Below, piece by piece: positions 60,813-64,000 of a stretch of DNA of 64,000 nucleotides; within the stretch, counting starts at the first letter, position 1; each line of letters opens with the position of its first letter. The position numbers and the translations under genes were made by a program. Location of the stretch: positions 12,081 through 76,080 of the forward strand of contig JBQMYQ010000004.1 in assembly GCA_052173415.1 (NCBI GenBank), given 5' to 3'. Source of the DNA: Wolinella sp052173415 (GTDB taxonomy: Bacteria > Campylobacterota > Campylobacteria > Campylobacterales > Helicobacteraceae). The notes below the pieces were generated by a model. It did no database searches. It was not told where the DNA came from and saw only the letters and a program-made list of their open reading frames with translations.

Positions 60813-62111
60813 CTATTTCCTCAAGATTAGGGTCGTGGAGGATCGCTCATCAAAATAACGATTTGCCACTTCGATGATTTTTTCTCGCGTAAGTGTAGAA
60901 AATTTTTCTTCAAACTCCAATAGTGGAGCGAGATTCCCGCGCGCTAGGTAGCTCCCAAAGAGATTTGCCACCGCGCTACTGCTCTCAAGCTGCAGAATAA
61001 ATTCGGCTTTGAGATTTGCTTTGACTTTTTGCAGTTCGCTCTTGCTAACCTCGCCCTTTTTGACTTTCTCAATCTGCTTGTGAAGCTCTTCTTCAAGCTT
61101 AAGCGCGCTAACCCCCTCATTTGCAATCCCTATGAACATAAAGAGCCCCTCATCGGCTAGATCCATATTGTAGGCATAAATTTCATTAGCGAGTTGCTTT
61201 TTATCCACGAGTGTGCGCTGGAGAAGACTGCTCTTACCCTCACTAAGAATCGCGCCTAGCGCACTGAGCGCGACTTGATCTTCATGAGAAAATGAGGGAA
61301 TCTTATATGCAAGCGCGAGCATTTCCACTTCGCTCTCTTTGTGGATTACCGCGCGCCGTGCGCCATCTTGCGCGGGCTCGATTGTATGCGGTGCGGGAAT
61401 CGCGCCCTGATTTTTGATGTGCTCAAAATGCTTTTTCGCCACTTCAAAAACGCGCTCTGGCTCTATGTCGCCCGCGACGATAATAATGGCGTTTTGCGGC
61501 TGATAATAGAGCTTGTGAAAGGCGCGAATGTCCTCAATGCTCCATGTCTTAATATCCTCGATAAAGCCAATGGGCGTCCAGTGATAAGAGTGATAGAGAT
61601 AGGCGGTATTAAAAAGGCGAAAGTAGAGATAGCCTGTGGGGTTGTTATCCGTGCGCCACAGACGCTCCTCAAGCACGACGTTTCGTTCGTCTTGAAACTC
61701 CTCATCACTAAGCGCGAGATTTTCCATAATCTCACTAAAAAGCTCAAGCGATTTTTCCAGATTCCCTGAGCTTGAATGCACGTAATAGTGCGTGTAATCA
61801 AAGCCCGTAGAAGCGTTTGTAACGCCGCCAAAATGCTTCACAATCTCATCAAATTCACCCGCTTTTAGGTTTTTTGTCGATTTGAAATTGAGATGTTCGA
61901 GCATGTGCGCGATTCCGCTTTTGCCCATGGATTCGTTGCGACTTCCCACTTTGTAGAAAATATCCGTCGTGATGACGCCCGTATCGTTGTGCATGGGAAT
62001 CACAACAACTTTGAGACCGTTTTTTAGTGTCTGTTCTTGAAATTCAGGGAGTGATGTTCCCATTAAAACTCCTGTAAAAATAGTGATACTAGCAAGAAGC
62101 AAACGCCTCAT
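60813..62111 (-). CDS. Periplasmic M16 (pitrilysin-family) zinc peptidase
   Basis: The 432-residue protein has a signal sequence (MRRLLLASITIFTGVLMGTS). The N-terminal M16 domain carries the inverted zinc motif HMLEH (H69, E72, H73) and a downstream Glu in EERLWRTDN. A C-terminal inactive M16 domain follows, with the Arg-Tyr type region. In Helicobacter the homologous gene next to dapA is annotated as a processing protease. The substrate is unknown. It overlaps pyrD by 4 bp. Confidence 0.92.
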   Translation of the reverse strand: MRRLLLASITIFTGVLMGTSLPEFQEQTLKNGLKVVVIPMHNDTGVITTDIFYKVGSRNESMGKSGIAHMLEHLNFKSTKNLKAGEFDEIVKHFGGVTNASTGFDYTHYYVHSSSGNLEKSLELFSEIMENLALSDEEFQDERNVVLEERLWRTDNNPTGYLYFRLFNTAYLYHSYHWTPIGFIEDIKTWSIEDIRAFHKLYYQPQNAIIIVAGDIEPERVFEVAKKHFEHIKNQGAIPAPHTIEPAQDGARRAVIHKESEVEMLALAYKIPSFSHEDQVALSALGAILSEGKSSLLQRTLVDKKQLANEIYAYNMDLADEGLFMFIGIANEGVSALKLEEELHKQIEKVKKGEVSKSELQKVKANLKAEFILQLESSSAVANLFGSYLARGNLAPLLEFEEKFSTLTREKIIEVANRYFDERSSTTLILRK

Positions 62112-63166
62112 CGCACATCAGCACCGATGGCTTCGGAGATGTGCGCGTATCCGTCTTTCTCTAGGCACTCTAGGATTTCTTGGTTGATATTTTTGCAAAT
62201 AAGCGGACCTTTGTAAATGAGCGCGGTATAGATTTGCACGAGGCTCGCCCCTGCTTTAATACGCCTATACGCCTCTTGCGCGTTACTAATGCCGCCAACG
62301 GAAATAAGCGTTGTTTTGCCAAAGAAAGCCTTGCCCAGCTCCTTAAATAGTGCGTAGCTCTTCTCTGTTAGGACTTTTCCGCTGATTCCCCCTGTGTCTT
62401 GCGGGTTATTGAGGAGTGAATAATCTGTCGTAGTATTCGTAGCAATAATCCCTTTTGCGCCACTTTTAATCGCCTTGGAGCAGAGCTTTTGCGCTTCATT
62501 AATCTCCAAATCCGGCGAAATTTTTAGAAAAATCGGGGTCTTGGTAATTTTTTTCGCCCTTTTAAAAAGCTCACCCACGAACTCTTCGTTTTGCAGATTC
62601 CTAAGCCCCGGGGTATTGGGCGAAGAGAGATTAATCGCAATATAATCCGCAACCCCTCCCATATCTCGCAGAAGCGACTCATAATCTTGCAACGCGTCCT
62701 CTTCGCTTGTCGTCCGATTCTTGCCAATATTCACCCCGAGGGGAATCGCATAGGGGTGCAGCGCGCGCAATCGCCTAAATATCGCCTCTGCACCCTCATT
62801 ATTGAAACCCATGGCATTTTGGATCGATTCCTCGCTAGCGTGGCGGAAGAGGCGCGGTTTTGGATTCCCACTTTGGGGCTTTGGTGTGATTGTCCCAAGC
62901 TCCAAATGCGAGAATCCTAGCGCACTCAGCGCGCGAATCATCGTCGCATTTTTATCAAACCCCGCACCCAGCCCCACGGGATTGTAAAAACGCAAGCCTT
63001 CAATCTCCTGAATAAGGCGGGAATCAAGCACACAAGCACGCTTCGCTATGGGCTCTAAAAGCGCAGGAATCGCCCCACTTGTGCGCAAAATCCACTCTGC
63101 GAGGGTGTGCGCGTGTTCAGGATCAAGCTTGAAGATGTAGGGCTTGATATTTTCATAATTAAACAT
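62108..63166 (-). CDS. pyrD: Dihydroorotate dehydrogenase (quinone), class 2
   Basis: PyrD oxidises dihydroorotate to orotate using FMN and the membrane quinone pool. The 352-residue product has the N-terminal membrane-association extension (about 1-40, LDPEHAHTLAEWIL) and the FMN-binding GLGAGFDKNA. The catalytic Ser lies in NLSSPNTPGLRNLQ, with TNTTTDYSLL and SVGGISNAQEAYRRIKAGA in parts. It leads the minus-strand operon continuing to yggS. The gap 63167-63423 upstream holds no ORF I can support. Confidence 0.96.
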   Translation of the reverse strand: MFNYENIKPYIFKLDPEHAHTLAEWILRTSGAIPALLEPIAKRACVLDSRLIQEIEGLRFYNPVGLGAGFDKNATMIRALSALGFSHLELGTITPKPQSGNPKPRLFRHASEESIQNAMGFNNEGAEAIFRRLRALHPYAIPLGVNIGKNRTTSEEDALQDYESLLRDMGGVADYIAINLSSPNTPGLRNLQNEEFVGELFKRAKKITKTPIFLKISPDLEINEAQKLCSKAIKSGAKGIIATNTTTDYSLLNNPQDTGGISGKVLTEKSYALFKELGKAFFGKTTLISVGGISNAQEAYRRIKAGASLVQIYTALIYKGPLICKNINQEILECLEKDGYAHISEAIGADVR

Positions 63167-63423
63167 CTTAAATCCTTGCTAAATGAGACTTTGGGCGGTT
63201 TCACCGCGGGGGAATCAAAGCGGCGAATGATATTCAAAAATTGATAAATTCCTCATAAGAGGCATGAAAGGGAGCTTTTGGGAGATATTTTATATAAATA
63301 CGACACAGGGCTCACACAAAGGCACAACAGTAGCCCATTCGCTGCCCCCCTCATCACCAAAGCATAGGAATCTACCCCAAATGCTTCTTTCCCACGTTTC
63401 TGTGAGTTTGGGTTTGTTAGCGA

Positions 63424-64000
63424 TTAGTTCAAGATACTAGACATATTGCACGCTTGTCGCCATGCTTCTTTATACTCGGGGATATTTTGCACAGATGAAT
63501 CTTTTCTACCCAGCTCGCAAGCCTTTTTTAAATATTGCGCTACTTTGCTTCTATCACCATGTTTATAATGATACACGGCAAAATTTTTGCATGCCATCCA
63601 ACTTCCAGCATCGCACGCTCTTTTAACATACTCTGCATCCTTGATGATATCTTGCGACACACCCTCGCCGTCAAAATACACTGATCCAAGATTTTCGCAT
63701 GCAACAACATTTCCCATATCGCATGCCAGATTGTAGAACTTCAAGGCTTTTTTGGAGTCTTGTGAGACGCCATAGCCACCATTGTGATACAAAGCTCCAA
63801 GATCTCTGCAACTTGGTGCAAAATACTCATCTTTTTCATTACCCTTTTTGCATACTTTCTCAAGGTAGAATTTCGCCTTTTTATAATCTTTGCTAAGACC
63901 CTCTATGCCCAAAAGATAGCACTCGCCCAATAAGCTACAACTAAAGCTATCTCCATCTTTGCACTGCTTATCAAAGTCTTTAATCTCCTCTTGCGTGAAA
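63424..64000 (-). CDS. Sel1-repeat/Hcp-like Cys-rich protein (5' end beyond the window)
   Basis: The frame is open from the right edge to the stop at 63424; about 190 C-terminal residues are visible. They form tandem Sel1-like repeats of about 36 residues (ALKFYNLACDMGNVVACENLGSVYFDGEGVSQD, in parts). Regularly spaced Cys pairs lie on the two helices of each repeat, as in the Helicobacter cysteine-rich Hcp proteins, where they form disulfides and bind beta-lactam-like or peptidoglycan ligands. Export is expected, but the signal peptide is outside the window. It ends with a tail lacking repeats. Confidence 0.85.
   Translation of the reverse strand, partial: FTQEEIKDFDKQCKDGDSFSCSLLGECYLLGIEGLSKDYKKAKFYLEKVCKKGNEKDEYFAPSCRDLGALYHNGGYGVSQDSKKALKFYNLACDMGNVVACENLGSVYFDGEGVSQDIIKDAEYVKRACDAGSWMACKNFAVYHYKHGDRSKVAQYLKKACELGRKDSSVQNIPEYKEAWRQACNMSSILN

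Noticed and set aside
1..64000. CRISPR array, prophage, insertion sequence, rRNA and tRNA genes
   Set aside because: No regularly spaced repeats, transposase, integrase or structural phage genes, and no tRNA T-loop/anticodon arrangement were recognised on reading.

Overview
The window is a chromosomal segment of a Campylobacterota bacterium (Campylobacterales), closest in gene content and order to the Helicobacter/Wolinella group. The evidence is gene order. comM-def-(extra gene)-clpP-tig, nifS-nifU, kpsF-rnj-ksgA, pyrD-peptidase-dapA-SDR-pgsA and ruvC-dnaA-dnaN-gyrB are all arrangements familiar from this phylum. The three-domain NifU, the Cys-paired Sel1/Hcp-like protein and the RNase J with a long charged N-terminus also fit. 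No rRNA, tRNA, CRISPR array, prophage or insertion sequence was recognised, and the species cannot be named from this evidence.

Layout: (1) 1-2.8 kb: end of ilvE, an SPFH/band-7 membrane protein, hisIE with a frameshift, and a two-TM protein. (2) 2.8-12.1 kb, minus strand: a REC-PAS-GGDEF-EAL protein with a G14 tract at its end, pdxJ-pdxA, comM, def, a degenerate GGDEF protein, clpP, tig. (3) 12.1-16 kb, plus strand: fliI, nifS, nifU. (4) 16.2-21.3 kb, minus strand: DUF4197, a small protein, kpsF/kdsD, rnj, ksgA. (5) 21.4-31 kb, plus strand: hisF (two indels), a phosphorylase-like gene, rlmN, queH, fabZ-lpxA-clpX-mreB-mreC, and a stand-alone HsdR_N-type nuclease-like gene that looks acquired. 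(6) 31-34.7 kb: a TviB-like UDP-sugar dehydrogenase, glmS, and a small basic ORF behind a Fur-box-like sequence. (7) 34.7-40.4 kb: pldA, then a two-component system plus separate Cache-like sensor, divergent from tsdA (thiosulfate dehydrogenase/tetrathionate reductase) and a small exported protein. (8) 40.4-47.5 kb: folB, plsY, gyrB, dnaN, dnaA, ruvC, thyX, with DnaA-box clusters on both sides of dnaA (likely bipartite origin). (9) 47.5-54.5 kb: a periplasmic [FeFe]-hydrogenase locus (hydA, Tat-dependent hydB, cytochrome b, hydG, hydE, hydF). (10) 54.5-64 kb: an SPL-like radical SAM gene, htrA/degP, and a tight operon pyrD-peptidase-dapA-fabL-like-pgsA-rseP-yggS, ending in a partial Sel1/Hcp-like gene.

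The most striking sequence-level observation is a very dense, orientation-independent short motif, GGAATC/GATTCC (usually GGGAATC). It occurs about 6-8 times per kb in most genes counted by eye, against roughly 0.5 per kb expected. It is paired as inverted repeats at several gene ends, and it is absent from the nuclease-like gene at 29.9-31.0 kb. It could be an uptake-type, Chi-like or methylation-linked sequence.

Five apparent lesions interrupt otherwise well-conserved genes: one indel in hisIE, two in hisF, one in a T8 run of the Cache-like sensor gene, and an in-frame TGA in hydA. The four indels all lie in short homopolymers, so sequencing error must be excluded before reading them as biology. 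The tsdA/two-component locus carries an 11-bp-period direct repeat in the divergent promoter, which makes tsdA a likely target of the adjacent response regulator.
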